NCBI GenBank assembly: GCA_013398955.1
Contig: VWPU01006173.1
Coordinates: 24,241-88,240, forward strand
From: Callaeas wilsoni
Lineage: Eukaryota; Chordata; Aves; Passeriformes; Callaeidae
DNA length: 64,000 nucleotides
Reading direction: 5' to 3'
The position numbers were made by a program, and so were the translations under genes. How positions within the stretch are numbered: the first letter of the stretch is position 1; the number at the start of each line of letters is the position of its first letter. The notes under the pieces were generated by a model. It had not been told where the DNA came from and did not search any database. It worked only from the letters and a program-made list of their open reading frames with translations. This document shows, one piece after another, positions 38,801 to 51,765 of this stretch.

Positions 38801-40895
38801 TGCTTGATAATTCCCTTTCCTTGCTTAAAATAACTGTCTATGGCAAGAGCACTGACCTTCAGGAATAAGTGAATGAACAAGGAAAGCAGCCCGCCAGCAC
38901 ACGACCAAATTGAAAACAATGACAGCAGCTATTTCGGGGCACAGAGATGAACAGAGGGAACAATATGATTATCTACATGTAAAATATGAGTGACGCCAGC
39001 AGCAGACAGGAACTTCTGTTTGCCCAGTCTCGTGAAACAAGAACGAGCTGCTGCTCAAAGGAATAAGCAGACAGTGAAATAAAAACCCAAAAAGATACTT
39101 TGTTTTTCTCAGCAAGCGATCAACTCAAGATGCCACAAAGGCTGACTGCTTCGTCAGCACAGAAATTCATGACTTGCTTTTAAGATAAAATGACCATCAA
39201 GCCACACAAAAAGGAATAAAATAACAGCCAAAGAAAAATAGTATTTCAGAGGGAAGTATGTGCTTCTGAACAGAAGGCATCACTGAAGTACAAAGTGAAG
39301 GTGTTTTGTTAGGTGGTGCAGTGACCCTCCTCTGAAAAATCTCTGAAAAAGCTCTTGGAATTATAAGTGGCAAGATGGGGCTTGATGACTACAGCTCATA
39401 TACTAAGTCTATTATTTTCTTTAAATATATATTGCAGAAAGCTATTTTATACCACATATATATAACCAAGTAAAAGACTAATGAAAGTGTTTACACAAGA
39501 TTTAAACCTCAGCTCTCAAAACAGTTTGAGAGATCATTATGCCAAACCAGCCCTGGGGCTCCCACCTCACCATGCCAGTGGTTTCTGTCAGTTCCACAGA
39601 TTGCACAGGAGAGGATGTACCACAATTTTTGTTTTCTTGGGTTTGAATTTCTTAGAAAATGTGGTATTTTTGATGATTTAATCCTGCTAGAGAGCCTCGA
39701 AAACAGAAAAGTTCCAAATTCCTATCTATTGTGGCATAAAGTGGCAGTATCAACTACACACATGAAAATACATTCATAAGGAAATGCAAACAGAAAATAC
39801 AACACCTCATTGGCAATGCTGTGCAGCCGCCCTGCGGCACCTGCTGGGCTGGAGGGACCAGACTGGGCAGATGTTTTCCCTGTGAGGGGAGGCAGTGGAG
39901 CAGCTGAGCCCAGCATTGTCCACCCTTGGAAGGTTCCAGGAGCCAATGGGGTACAGCCTGGAGATCCCTTCTCTCCTTGCTGCTTTGAGCAGAGGTTGGA
40001 ACAGGTAACCCCCAGAGAGCCTTCCCAACCCAGTGACCACCATCAAGACAGAGAGCAGCCTCCCAGCTGCCTCCATTGCCCCCCAGTAACACCACCAGGA
40101 TGCTTCGGGCACCTCGCTGTGTGACTCTGGAATAGCAGCACAAGGAACGATGTTGAGGAAAATGAGTCACACTTCCAACAAGGCAGCAATCACTGCTGCT
40201 CCCCCAGCCAGCCCATCACACGGGCTGCCAACACGAGCTGCAAATACTTCTCTTGGACAACTGTTTTCATCCCCCAGCTCCCACAACGACCTACTTACAA
40301 GTCATAAGGTTGCTTGCTGCTGAAATGCATATTAAACACAGGACAGACAAAAAAACCAACCTCTTTTTCCATTTCAGGTTCAATTTTTTTTGATTTGATG
40401 TTTAAAAATGCTCAGCAGTCAAACATGTTTCAGAGGGCACAGACACCTAGAGATGCCAAGATGGAAATGGCCTAGAACTGCTCAGCAAAGTCTCTGTGCA
40501 CACACATATTTTAACATTGGTATCTGCAAGAGAGACTCGGGGTAGAGCCCACTGTGGGTAAGCTCTTGGGGCAAGGCAGAAGAGACAAGACCAGAAACTG
40601 AGAAATTGGTACATTTGTATTTCATTATTTCCTGGTCAACTGATACTATTCAGAGTAACTGGACAAATTCTGATGCAATGCTTGGACACTAAATTAATGT
40701 TTGGCAAATCTAATGAAAAGTGAAACTTATAAGCAAAACAGAAGAGTGGCCCACGGCATTTCTTTGCAGGAGCCTGAATTTCCACCTCAGGGCCCTTTAT
40801 TAAGATCTGAGACGTCATTTGGACCTTTGCAGGGGTAAATACCTGTGGAGTAATACCAGGAAGCAGCTAATTATGCATCATTACAGCAGGGGTAT

Positions 40896-41208
40896 CTCCT
40901 TCAAGGGGCAAGACTATTTACAAGGGCATGTAGTGACAGGACAGGGGTGAATGGGTTCAAATTCAAAGAGAGTAGGTTTAGACTAGATACTAGGAAAAAA
41001 TTCTTTACTGTGAGAGTAGTGAGGCACTGGAACAGGTTGCCCAGGGAAGCTGTGAATGTCACACTCATGGAAGTGTTCAATGTCAGGTTAGAGGGAGCGT
41101 GGAGCAACTCGGTCTAGTGGAAGGTGTCCCTGTCCATGGCAGGGGGTTGGAACTAGGTGATCTTCAAGGTCCCGTCCAACCCAAACCATTCCATAACTCT
41201 ATGATTCC
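40896..41208 (+). mobile_element. CR1 LINE 3' fragment
   Basis: About 310 bp of forward CR1: ATTTACAAGGGCATGTAGTG, ACAGGACAGGGGTGAATGGG, TTTAGACTAGATACTAGGAA, GGAACAGGTTGCCCAGGGAA, GGAAGGTGTCCCTGTCCATG, CCAACCCAAACCATTCCATA, ending CTCTATGATTC. It is well preserved, and lies about 860 bp from the BSN exon at 42069. Confidence 0.95.
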
Positions 41209-42068
41209 TTCCATCAGGGAAAAAGATGGAAAGGCAGAGTTCCTCAAACAATGATGTTTAGACACCACTGTGTCTAGTGTCAGGACCAAGCATGGCATGC
41301 CTACCACAAAACGGCTACTGGCAATAAATCCTGGGTATCCAAGGGGCTTCAGTGCCTAAATCCTGTCTTATCGAGCACTGAAGTAGCACAGCCACTTTCC
41401 AAAGTGTGGCTTTAAGTTTCTGTTTTAAGCTTAAGATTAGAAACACCTGTGGCTTGGCTCTTAACAGCTGCAAAAACCATCCAATCACTTCCCACCCTGT
41501 GTGGAGATCTGTGACCTGAGAGATTGGCACAGGGAGCCCCTCACCTCAGCCAGCCCCAGCACCCACCTCCGGCACCGCTGCCGGATCCGCCCCCAGAACC
41601 CTGAACATCCATTTCACACATCCCACGGAACGCTCATCCCCCAGCACCGCGGCGTGTTGTGCACGACTCCTGGCACTTCCCTCCCGCCGCCGAGCGTGAC
41701 ACTGCCTGGAGCCCACCCGAACCTGCTGTGAGTCAGGGTCTGAGACACTTCACAGCCCAGCAGCCCCTCTGCTCCCCACTCCTTTGACTCCGCGACAATT
41801 TTGAGAATGGAGACTTCAGCTAAGTGTTTTGGCACCTCAACAAGAGAGACTGAGCCCTGATAATCTACCAATCCCCTTCAACTAATTTATCTCCCCCATC
41901 TCATCAAAGCTCACAGTACCACAATTATTCCCTGATTACCAGCAGAACCCTTGCTCTTGGTCAATGCTTTGCAGCTGCCAAAAGCAAAGGTGCAACTTCC
42001 GTGCTTGGAGAAAGCAAGAACCCACCACAAGCAGCCAGGAGAGCTGCACGAGGAAGAGGAGGCGTTAC

Positions 42069-42468
42069 CTGGGTGAGGTGCGGGTTGGGGTTGAAGCCAC
42101 ACTGGTTGCAGACCTTGCTGTGACACTGGGTGCAGGCATTGAAGTTAGGCTGGCCGGGCGAGGAGGTGAGCTCTGTCGTCTTGCAGATAGGGCAGAGGGT
42201 GCTGCTGGGGAGGGGGGCAATCTGCGGGACCGAGTAGGGAGAGGTAGGGGTGCTGCCCCGGTCCGGCGACACCGAGGGAGACCTCCCGGGGCCCTGGCTC
42301 CTGGCGTCCACCTGCAGCGTCCTCCGCGGCCCCTCCGCCGCCGGTCCAGGCTGGCCCCGGCCCCTCATCTCCCGGGGGCTCTGGGAGCTGGGTGCAGTCT
42401 GTGCGAGGGAGGGGGATGCTGACCGCTGGCCCGCGACCTGGTCCAGCTGCTCTGGTCTCCTCAGCGTG
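42069..42468 (-). CDS. BSN: BSN (Bassoon) internal coding exon: conserved N-terminal region and most of zinc finger 1
   Basis: Bassoon is a very large scaffold protein of the presynaptic active zone that organises vesicle clustering and release sites. This 400-nt exon lies between a TG/T-rich acceptor ending GTGTTTCAG (exon starts at 42468) and the donor CAG|GTAACG at 42068. Its first base completes a codon split by the preceding intron (phase 2), followed by 133 full codons, and it ends in phase 0. The product has a Ser/Pro/Arg-rich start, then the block RRTLQVDARSQ and the stretch GRSPSVSPDRGSTPTSPYSV, which I recognise as near-identical in mammalian Bassoon. It ends with zinc finger cysteines 92/95 (CPIC), 112/115 (CTQC) and 120/123 (CNQC), then GFNPNPHLTQ. 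The fourth Cys pair is in the next exon. Related Piccolo fingers differ in this flanking sequence, so BSN is preferred. The start-codon exon must lie upstream (higher coordinates). Identification is very secure; the borders are predictions. Confidence 0.96.
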
Positions 42469-44390
42469 CTGAAACACCATCAAAACACACACAGTAAGCC
42501 CGGGTTTCAAACATTTGTATGATGCCAGTCAGTGTAGACAACTGCTACAGCACCCTATCCCCCTCAAAATCTCAGGTCAGCCAAGAAGGCATAGCAAAAC
42601 CCCTCTGCAAACCAGGGAAATTGCTCACATCAGCAGAAGGATACACTTTACCTTACAAAACAAGGCGTGATTTCAGCTTTCTCTTATATAACCCAGCGGC
42701 AGAGATGTAATTGAATTATTCGGTGTATTCTGAGTTGAACTTCAGTCAGAAAGTTGCACATAAAAATGTGCGTGAGAAGTTTGGGAAGCTCAGCCTCCCG
42801 CCAGCCAGGGCTCCCAGCACTTCTTCAGCACAAGCTTCAGCACAAACTCACTGGAAGAGGCAGCTGTGACTCTGCCTTGCAGCCTGCGGGGCCCTTTCTG
42901 CAGGGACACGGCCAACGCGTGCTAAACCCGCTTCTCACAGCCTACTCTGACAAGTGGCTGTGAAACAAGAAACCTGCAAAGAGCCCTGTTTATTAAAGAA
43001 AAAACCCTCCAGAATCCCAATGGAGGCAGGAGAACTATTTGAACTTCCTCAGCTGTCAGGCAGAACCACGCAAGGCACAGGTGAAAGCGGCTAAGGGCCA
43101 CAGCAGTGGGAAATCAAAAGAGAGCACATCGGCTCTGCTTTAGTAATCAGTGCTGATGTGGCAAACACAGACAATAGGAGCTTTGTGGGCTGCCTGCCCC
43201 TAGCTGAACCCTCTTCTGGGTGATGTGAGTCTTGGCTGGGCAAAAAAACCAGCTGGGATGACTCTGGTCACCAGGACAGGGTGATGAAACCTCCCTGTGA
43301 AACCAGAGCTACTTACAAGGAGCAACCCTGAGTTGGCATCGCACCCACTGCTGGTTTGGCAGCAGTCCCACAGTCCCACAGCCCGTGTAGGATGTTCAGC
43401 ACCCCACAGTGCTGAGGGATGCTCCTGGCCATCCCAAGGAGCTCTGGAGCAGCTTCAGCTGCCAGAGTTTTGAGCTGTTGTGCTGCAGAGCACAGCATGA
43501 CAGCCTGCACACCCTCCTCCCATGTGGTTTCAGGGCAGGCACCCTGTAATGTGCTGCTGACGGATCACAAGTGCTCGAGAATGAATCTGTGATGGAAGAT
43601 ACTTATCTAATTACCGAATAATTTGGTCCATGTGCTTATCAGTAATGCCCACAAATATTTCTCGAAAAAGCAGAAGTCCTAATGCCCTCACTACCTGTGA
43701 TCTACAGCTGTTTAAGGAAAAGTATTACTCAGAACCTCAAATTTAATACATTGTTGATTTACCCAAGCAGGGTCTGACCTTATAAAAGTTTAAAAAGGGA
43801 ACTTAAATGCATAAAACTAATGAAATTCAAAGTGCATGTTGCCACAGTAATAGGAAGTCGGATGAAAATAAATAGTAAAATAGCACTTTGGGAATACTTT
43901 CCGGCTGCAGGTTGAAACCCACTTCTCTGAAGAAAGAATCACAATAATAATAAAGCAAGGCACTAAGGGAGGGAGTGATCTGCTCTAGACTGAAGAGAAA
44001 ACTGCCCCTGGCCCTGGAGTAGGCACCTGCCATGGATGTTGTTGGCATGTGCTGCTCCTCCATTGTTAGTTCTGACACCCTTGAGTCCAGATTTGGGGTT
44101 TGCCTCCTGATGTTTAGGGCTGCAGAGCTACTGCCCCATAAAACACAAGGCAGCTGTAGCTGGTGGAGATTGGAGAGCTCAGCCCCAGACACCAGGAGGA
44201 AGTATTGTCAGAAAGCAAAATGCATCTTCTCACCTTAAATTTAAAATTCCTATAAAACCCCCAGCATTTATGTATGAGACACACACTATCCTAATGGTGT
44301 ATTAAACAACTCTGAAATAAAATTCTTTGAAAAACCTCATGTATATATGGTCAAATAAATAATTGTTGTTTGGAACAGCAGAATGGTTAT

Positions 44391-44559
44391 TCTGCCTGGA
44401 GAAGCTGTGGCTACCCCATCCCTGGAAGTGTTCAGGGCCAGGTTGGACGGGGCTTGGAGCAACCTGGGATAGTGGAAGGCGTCCCTGCCCATGGCAGGGG
44501 TAGGAATGAGATGGTCTGTAAGCTTCCTCCCATCCCAAACCATTCTGTGATTCTATTCC
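44391..44559 (+). mobile_element. CR1 LINE 3' fragment
   Basis: Forward CR1: TCTGCCTGGAGAAGCTGTGG, CATCCCTGGAAGTGTTCAGG, CCAGGTTGGACGGGGCTTGG, GGAAGGCGTCCCTGCCCATG, GGAATGAGATGGTCTGTAAG, CCCAAACCATTCTGTGATTC. The segment just before the last motif is locally diverged. Confidence 0.94.
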
Positions 44560-45282
44560 ACTGCAAATTTCAAAACTCAGGGTTTTTTCCCCATTTGATA
44601 TGAAAAAATATTTGCCACCAGGTAGGAATTCTGACTCCATCAAGGAGCTCTCAGACAAGATAGAAACAAGTTCACGACATTTCCTACCCACAACAGTGTG
44701 GCTCTCTTGGAAATGCAAAAGTCCATGAGGAACAACACACCAGGTGCTGTTATTTTGCCCTGAGCCTCATTCCTGGCACATAAGACAGAGGAGGGTGGTT
44801 GGATGCTCACTGTCTGGCAGGTCAGTGCTGCTCCAGAGATGCTTTCCCAGCCTGGGCTCCAGCTCCCTCCCAGCTCCCTGCACTTTTTCAAGTGCTAAGT
44901 AATGCCGGGCACCACCTCCGTCCCATTCCCAGCAGCAGTTTCACTCCATGCACTTCTACCAACACTGCATTTATTTATTTTATAATTATCCAGGATGCCT
45001 CAGCCCCCCTGCGACACAGGCTGGGCTGTCTCTCACTTGCACCAGTTGAACATACCCGTGAAATTTTAAGACCAGAAGAAATCATCTGGTCTGTCAAATA
45101 CAGTAACTCAATCCAGGAGAGATGCCTCAGGAAAGAACATGAGAATAGTCATATGGAATCAAACACAGGCCCACGCTCACTGCATCTTCTGCGAGGATGC
45201 TCCAATATTTGTATGATTTGTACCCATCTATGAATCCTTTTTTTTCTGCTGTTACAAAAGCCCAAACTGCAGCTCAGCTCCA

Positions 45283-45298
45283 TTTTTTTTTTTTTTTT
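45283..45298 (+). repeat. Poly-T tract, 16 nt
   Basis: Uninterrupted T homopolymer in intronic DNA. I saw no flanking retroelement that it could be the tail of. Confidence 0.97.
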
Positions 45299-48200
45299 AC
45301 AGACTTTATCACTGATAGTTAATTAGCACTGGGCTGCTAACCGGTTCCAAAGGTATTCCCCCCAGTTCCACTAGAGTTTTATTCACAATTAAATTGAAAT
45401 GCCTTAAGAAGATAAGATTTCCCCCATTTGATGGGCGATGTACTGATTTTGCACTGCCCTAATTGCTGAATTAGAAATATTGGGCAATACTGAGACAAGG
45501 ATCTCTGCAAGGTCCAAACTCAGCAGCGCTCTTTGTTACCAACAGCGTAACAATTTTGTACAACTAAAGAATATCAAGTGTTTGACTGTGTTAACAATTA
45601 TACTGTTAAAGTTTTCATTTATTATATTCTGTCTATGAATGCTTTTTATCACAAGAAGGGCAGGCAGGCAGCTCTACTCACCTGCCCACAGTCACTGGGA
45701 GGGTGGGCAGCTGTTTCCTTCCTTTTTTCATTGTTTTTTGGCTGGAAAATGGTGTCTTTCTTCTTGCTTTCTGAAACTCTTTCGATTTTCCAGCACAAAA
45801 CTAAGTAAGCACCCACAAAAATTAACTCTCAGCTCCATGAAAGGGAGGTGGCAAAGCTGCAAGCTTGCTGCCACAGAGCCCAGAGCTAAAAATCACCCTC
45901 AGACATTAATCCATACCCAGCTCTGCCTCTCCATCAGATACTTCTCCTGATTAAAAAGGCCCAGAACTTCCCTTGTTCCACTCGGGAGCAGAGATGGATA
46001 TGAAACCAGCCTTTCTATTTAGGGCTGACGCAACAGCCTGGGAGGAGATGGATAAATACTGGGAGGGAAGAGCTGCCCAAGACGATCAGAAGCATGAACA
46101 GCACAAGGAAAACCAAGGGTCAAAGCCATTCACCATAAAACCAAGCTCACCGGTGTAAGATGTCACAAGCACCTCAGATTTTTTACGCCTGATTTTTTCC
46201 CTAATGTAAGAATTATGTTTTTTCATTAAAATTACAAAAATTGGGAAAGCTTTAAAAACAAAACTCTACTTATAGTCAAAACAAATGTTAGACTGTTTGC
46301 TGGTTAATATTTAATTTCAGAAAAACATGATTTGTCCTAAGCCAGACTTTTGATGCCACAGCAGCACCAGGGAAAAGATGTCAGCAGCATCAATGGAGAT
46401 AAAAGCAACGCAATGACATAGCACTGGTTTACAATTCTGTGCCAGTAAATTGGTACAGCTTTCTTATCTGGGAATTCCCAGGTAAAGTCAGGGTCTGTAG
46501 GAGGGAATTGCTCTAATTTAACTCAAGTAGGTTCATCAGTGCCACTAAATTTTACAGGCAAGACCCAGGCTTGGAGCCAGCATCCCGAGAGATGTCAACG
46601 GGCCCTTTTTCACATGAGGTGCTAACTTGGGAGCAATAACCATCAGAAGGTAAATGCCAACACCGTTAATGTCTCTGCTATAAAATCAAGCAATAACGAT
46701 ATTACACAAAATTCACACGCACAGCTGGTAAATCAAGTCTTGTTGACTTGTGTGGAAAAGTTCAAGAGACAGCATTGGTTTTCTCCTGATTTATTGGTTT
46801 TTGTCTAATTTCACATTCCTGCCTTGAGCACACTGGCCACATCCACCTGCCCAGCTGCCACAGAACTCTGGCAGTGATCGCATTCACAGGAGCTTGGCAT
46901 TTGTGGTCTGAGTAAATCCTTCAGGAGCTGCAGCCCTTCTATGCAACTGAGAAACAGGGACTGCATCCCTTCCTCTGCCTGGTGCCAAGGGAAACGGGTC
47001 CTGGCTCGCTGGGCAACTGGTCTAATTACTGCATTGTAGCAGATAAAAAAGATTAAAATAAATGGCAGTGTCATCATTTTACAAACTGCATGCCCTGCTC
47101 AGGCTTCTCAAAGAGGAGCTGAGTTTGTCCATGGAAGGGAGCTCCCAGCTTCAAATCCCGATCAAAAATCAGCAAAATGAGGACTAGCAAGTCTTTTCTG
47201 TTAGTAGAAAAAAAGAGAGGGAAAACTGAGTAGAAGCAAAACCAAGGGGATAAGCAGCAAACAACTCAAGATAAAGCATGAAAAGAGACATGTGAAGAGG
47301 CTCACACCCAAAAGAGGGAGGCTGGGCTGACCAACACGAATTAGAGCTGCTCAGCTACGAGCAGAGATTTGACCTAGTTGGTTCGACTGAAACCTGATGT
47401 GAACATCCACATGACTGATTTTAAGAATCACTGAGTATAACCTATTTAGAAAAAAACCAGGTAGCTAAACAAACAGGCAGTTGTACTCTAGGTCAAAATG
47501 GCACTGGGTTTGACTTGGAAAGACATCATTCTGAATGGTTATGGGTCGGCAAAGGAACAGCACAGGATAATATCAAATGTTAGCTGGTATATACTGCCTG
47601 TCAGCAAGTCTGACTAGAAAATAGGACAACCCTTTTAATAAATAAACAGAAAAAGAAGTGTCTGATGTGGAGGGCCTTTGGTTTCAGCTCCGTACACTCA
47701 AAATTTCACACTAGCGATGCTCAGATATACCCCGAGCTTGGGTGTTTTATTGGGGGCAGCTTTGTAGCTCTAAAAGTCCTACATCCAACACAGGGAATCC
47801 TGTATCAGGCTCTGCTTTGACAAAAAAACCCCCCAGCAGTTACAGAATTAAGCACCTGCTTAAATCCAAGTGCCCCTAAATTAATTACGCTGATGTCCAT
47901 GCAGGAAGAGGATCATTCTGGAAATGTGTGTACTGGATGGTTTAAAAACACCAAATGCCACACTGCTGAAATCAAAATAGAAAATACGAAATGGTGACTA
48001 GAAACTGTCAGGGAGTATTTCATTAGATGGCAACACAAGCACTCTTGTGAAAGGCCACAGTGTTTAATGACTTGCTTTTGTGAGCAGTGGAAAAACCCTG
48101 TTCTCCTGCAGCTTTGTGCTCCAGGGTTGCCTTATCCCCGTCAAATAAGATGCAGCTTCTGTCAGGCATTTTCCCGGTGACTGAGGCATCCCTAATGCGC

Positions 48201-48867
48201 ATCTCCTGATGCTGACAGTGTACTCGAGCTCCTGCTCCAGGCTTCCACCCAGTCTGGGTAATCATTCGGGTCCTTAACCCGCACCTTCATACCTGTTCTC
48301 ATAAATACAGAGAAATGTGTTATTCTTGAGTCCTCAGCCTTGCTGGGGCTGGGCTTCGAGGAGGGGCTGCCAGGCAGGCGGTGGCACAAGCAGCTGGCAA
48401 CCAACACAGCAGACTAACAACTTGCCCCTGGGGGATGGTGCTGCCGTGGGGTGGGCAGTGCTGCATGCACGGTGTGCCAGCTGCCTCCTCTGGCCCTGGT
48501 TCTGCAGGAGATAACACACCTAGAGCTGCTGCTGGCTCTTCCCTTGGTTTAAAATGCCATCCGTGGAAAGGTAACAAGAACCAGGAGATTTCCAGTTTAC
48601 ACAGTTACCACAAACCAGTTCTTCTCTGTCTTAGCACCATGTCTAGTTCACCCCAGCATCAGCAAGAGGAGAACACATCAATGTCACTCTCGCTGCTGCT
48701 CTGTCAGGCACGGCCGTTGAGAGGCATCTGCCATCTTATCAGCTGAATCCTACATACCAGAAGAGGGGTTTATGACTGATTTAAGCTCTAAATAAACATT
48801 TACTTGCTTATTTTCATTCCTGCACAACTGCCTTTTTGTAAAGGTTTGTGAATCATTATCATTTGCA

Positions 48868-48952
48868 GTTGGACTAGATGATCATTGAAGGCCCTTCCAA
48901 CTATATTTTATTTTCTACCCTATTTTATTCTACTCTGTTCTATACCATTCTA
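48868..48952 (+). mobile_element. CR1 LINE 3' terminus with expanded tail
   Basis: GTTGGACTAGATGATCATTG and AAGGCCCTTCCAACTATATT are a CR1 3' terminus of a different subfamily from the others here. They are followed by a decayed tail of TATTTTATTCTACTCTGTTC-type units instead of CCAACCCAAACCATTC. About 85 bp. Confidence 0.82.
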
Positions 48953-51610
48953 ATTTACCTATGTAGCAAGTAAACACTTAATTTGCACCTTACTTGGCCC
49001 TGGTTGAGCCAAGAGTAATTTCCTTTAGAGCACTTTGCAATATAAAACCAGAGCAGTGGCTATCTCCACCCACCAGTCCAACATCCCCAGACCTCTCCAA
49101 AGAATCCCAAGGTCAGATGTCTATTAGACACCCTATACAGACCACAATGAACATCTGCAATTAAATGCAAGACAACTGATCCCTACAGAGTCAGAGCAGC
49201 CTCTATGAACCCCAAGACCTGGCCTGGAGTCAGGGCAGAATTTTGCATCTGTTACATGAGCTCTCACAAGCCAGAAGGTCACTGAGCAACCTGCAGACCA
49301 CCACATGCTGCTCTGGGGAGCTGTTCTTTCAGCTGCTGAGGCCTGAAATGTGTGGCCACCACTGTCAGGATCTCGGCCAAGCCCTTCAGAGCCAAAGGCA
49401 AACTATGCTGACAGAAGAGACAGAAGGTAATGATCTCAGTCCCATATATTTCAAAGAGATCACTTCTCAGATAGCTTTACAAGAGCAGGCACTATAAAGC
49501 ACCAAAGGTTTGAATGGGGTCTCCTTTTTAAATTATATAATTGTTGCTGAGAACATTAATGATCTTGAACTTCAAAGCATTAAAATCTCTCAGGGATAAG
49601 TGCAGTGTCCAATATTCATTCTGCTTCAGCGACAGGGAAAATCTGTTTCCTCTGTGATAGCTGAAAACTACACGTAAATCTTCCAGAGACAGAGTAGAAG
49701 TCACCTCTTGATCACAATGCCAGCAGCTGCACCACGTGAGAGGAGCTGTGCAGCTCAATGATGAGAGCCAGGAGAGTGCAGGTGCAGAGCCAAGGCTCCA
49801 CTGTGCCTGGGATGAACGTGGAAATCCTAGAAAGGCCATGGGGTATCTAATCCCTGTCTGCCTCTCTCTGGGCACTTAGGAGGTATCTGGAAGATCCCAG
49901 ACAAGGAGGAACATTACCTCATCTAGTGAATGGGTGCAGTTGGAAGGTCAGCTTTGGACCTACAGTGCAGGTGAAGCCTTGGAGTCTTTGGGGAGACCTG
50001 GGGGGACAGGAGGCATCAGTGACCCCAGCTGCTGGACCTGAGGACACTGCTGAAGGGAAGGATGCTCAGCAGGTCTGGGCTCATTAAATGCCCCTTGTCA
50101 AGCATTAATTCAGGTGATGCTGAGGGTGGCCACGCTGCAGGCTGGACAGGAAAGCGAGTTGCTGCCTGCAGAGCTCCTCTCCTCTCCTCTTTACTGCAGG
50201 ATTTGGAAGGTCTGCAATGAATGATGAAGAGCTGTGCCACAGAGTTATGGCCCTGCCACCAATACCAAGCAGCACGGAGGGAAATCGCAGCTAAAACGGG
50301 GATAAACATCCCCAGGAGCCACAGAGAGGTGTGGGCTGGAGCCGTCTCTTCAATCTGATTTCCACTCAGCTACTCGATGTGTCACCTCCATATCCTTCTC
50401 TGGTACAACTGATTGCTATGAGCAAGTCATTTATGTGTGTTAAAATTACATAAAAGAGCCATGACAATCTTGAAAATACTGTGGGCAGCAGAAAGGACAA
50501 GGATGCTGGGGAGAGCACCCCAGGCAAGGAGCAGCCGCTCCCCCCAGCCTCCATCCACTCACATCTTACATCTGAGCTCTGGGAATTAAAGGGTAGAAGA
50601 GCTGATTGCTGCAGTCATGCTTAACTGAAAGCCTTTGTCCCAGGAAAGCCAACACCATGAATTACTGCTCTGTATTTATGAAATGCCAGCAAAGCCGAAA
50701 GATAAACCATGGCATGAAGCTAAGGAATTTTTATGGCACACTGCTGGTGAAAGCTTATCTTGTAAATCTGTGATTATAACCCACGCCCGCCCTCCTTGAG
50801 AGCCTCTCTGATTTTAATTAGCAGCGACACAATTTTTTGTTTAGGTCATTAACTATTCCCTAAAGCAATGCAGAATGCAACTACCTGCTCTGGACTTAAT
50901 CCTGCAACAGGAACGACAGGAACGGTGCCTGCTCTGAGGAGCCAAACCTGACACACAAACTTTCAGTAACAGTAACTGTAATAGACTTGGCTTCAATCTA
51001 TTTGCAGGACTGGAAAAAACCACACAAATTCACACAATTACTATAATCTTCAGATACAACTGGGGAAAAAAAAAGAGCGAAAAAGTAAGGTTTGTTAGAA
51101 AGAAATTAAAAGCAGCAGGTGGAAGGATAAGAAAGGGAAGTTTCCATGGCACCTGTTAGCAAAACATGCGGTGTCAAGAAAAGGTTTAAGACATGGCCGT
51201 AACACAGCAGTATCATTAAACAACCAAGCTACAGGAGTAAAAGGCAATACTTAGTCTGAAAAATCATCTCTAGTAGGAGAATTGTCAGGATAAAAACCTA
51301 GAAAGAAAAGGGGGAAAAAAGAAGTAATAAAAGATGAAGAAATAAGAGGAATCCTTCTTATGGGTTAATAACGTATCAGGATTTAGGACACCAAGGATAG
51401 AGGCAGATGGTCAGGTTTTCACAAGTAGAGATGCAGGATCTTGCCATGGGATAAATGGGATATTCATAAATGGCTTGGGAGGGAGGGGGGATAAAGAAAG
51501 GACAAGTTTGCTGAGCCATACAAATTTATTCAGAGTATTCAAAGCTAAAGCTGGATGCAAAGAGCTATAGAAGGCTCTCCTGAACTGGATGTCTCGAAAC
51601 ACCATGGCAG

Positions 51611-51765
51611 GTGAAATCCAAGGTCAAGAAATGCAGAGTAAGGCACAGAGAACAACCACAGCCACATGTAGTGATGGGCTCTAAATGAGACACTGATGCT
51701 CTGCAAAGAGTTCTGCAAGCCATGTTGGACCATTCTCAGAAAACATCAATTTAATGCTCATCAAC
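51611..51765 (+). mobile_element. Probable ancient CR1-type LINE fragment
   Basis: The ordered pieces GTCAAGAAATGCAGAGTAAG, GATGGGCTCTAAATGAGACA, ATGTTGGACCATTCTCAGAA and AACATCAATTTAATGCTCAT resemble the part of reptile-type CR1 that reads 'AAATGCAAAGTAATGCACAT...GGGGTCTAAATTAGC...GTTCTCTGAAAACATC...CTCAATGT'. It is strongly decayed, the limits are uncertain, and the call rests on remembered consensus. Confidence 0.45.

Larger units (their letters stand above)
19058..42068 (-). other. BSN: BSN intron between the two recognised exons (complete, 23,011 bp)
   Basis: Bounded by the donor GTAACG at 42068 and the acceptor TTGCAG ending at 19058. It separates the third and fourth Cys pairs of zinc finger 1 in phase 0. 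It contains CR1 fragments (22696-22756, 25549-25684, 29466-29856, 40896-41208), an old decayed CR1-like element (22399-22610 and 22968-23240), a CpG-rich segment (about 26700-27345), a CAAAA repeat (29370-29395) and the candidate nested coding unit at 28578-29042. Stretches such as 19.1-22.3, 31-40 and 37-39.7 kb hold nothing I can name. Confidence 0.85.

Noticed and set aside
47370..47395. GGTTCGACT resembling a tRNA B box
   Set aside because: There is no A box or cloverleaf at the right distance upstream, so no tRNA gene.
47440..47640. Possible old CR1 endonuclease-region relic
   Set aside because: Only one short stretch resembled a CR1 motif; there were not enough ordered matches to support it.
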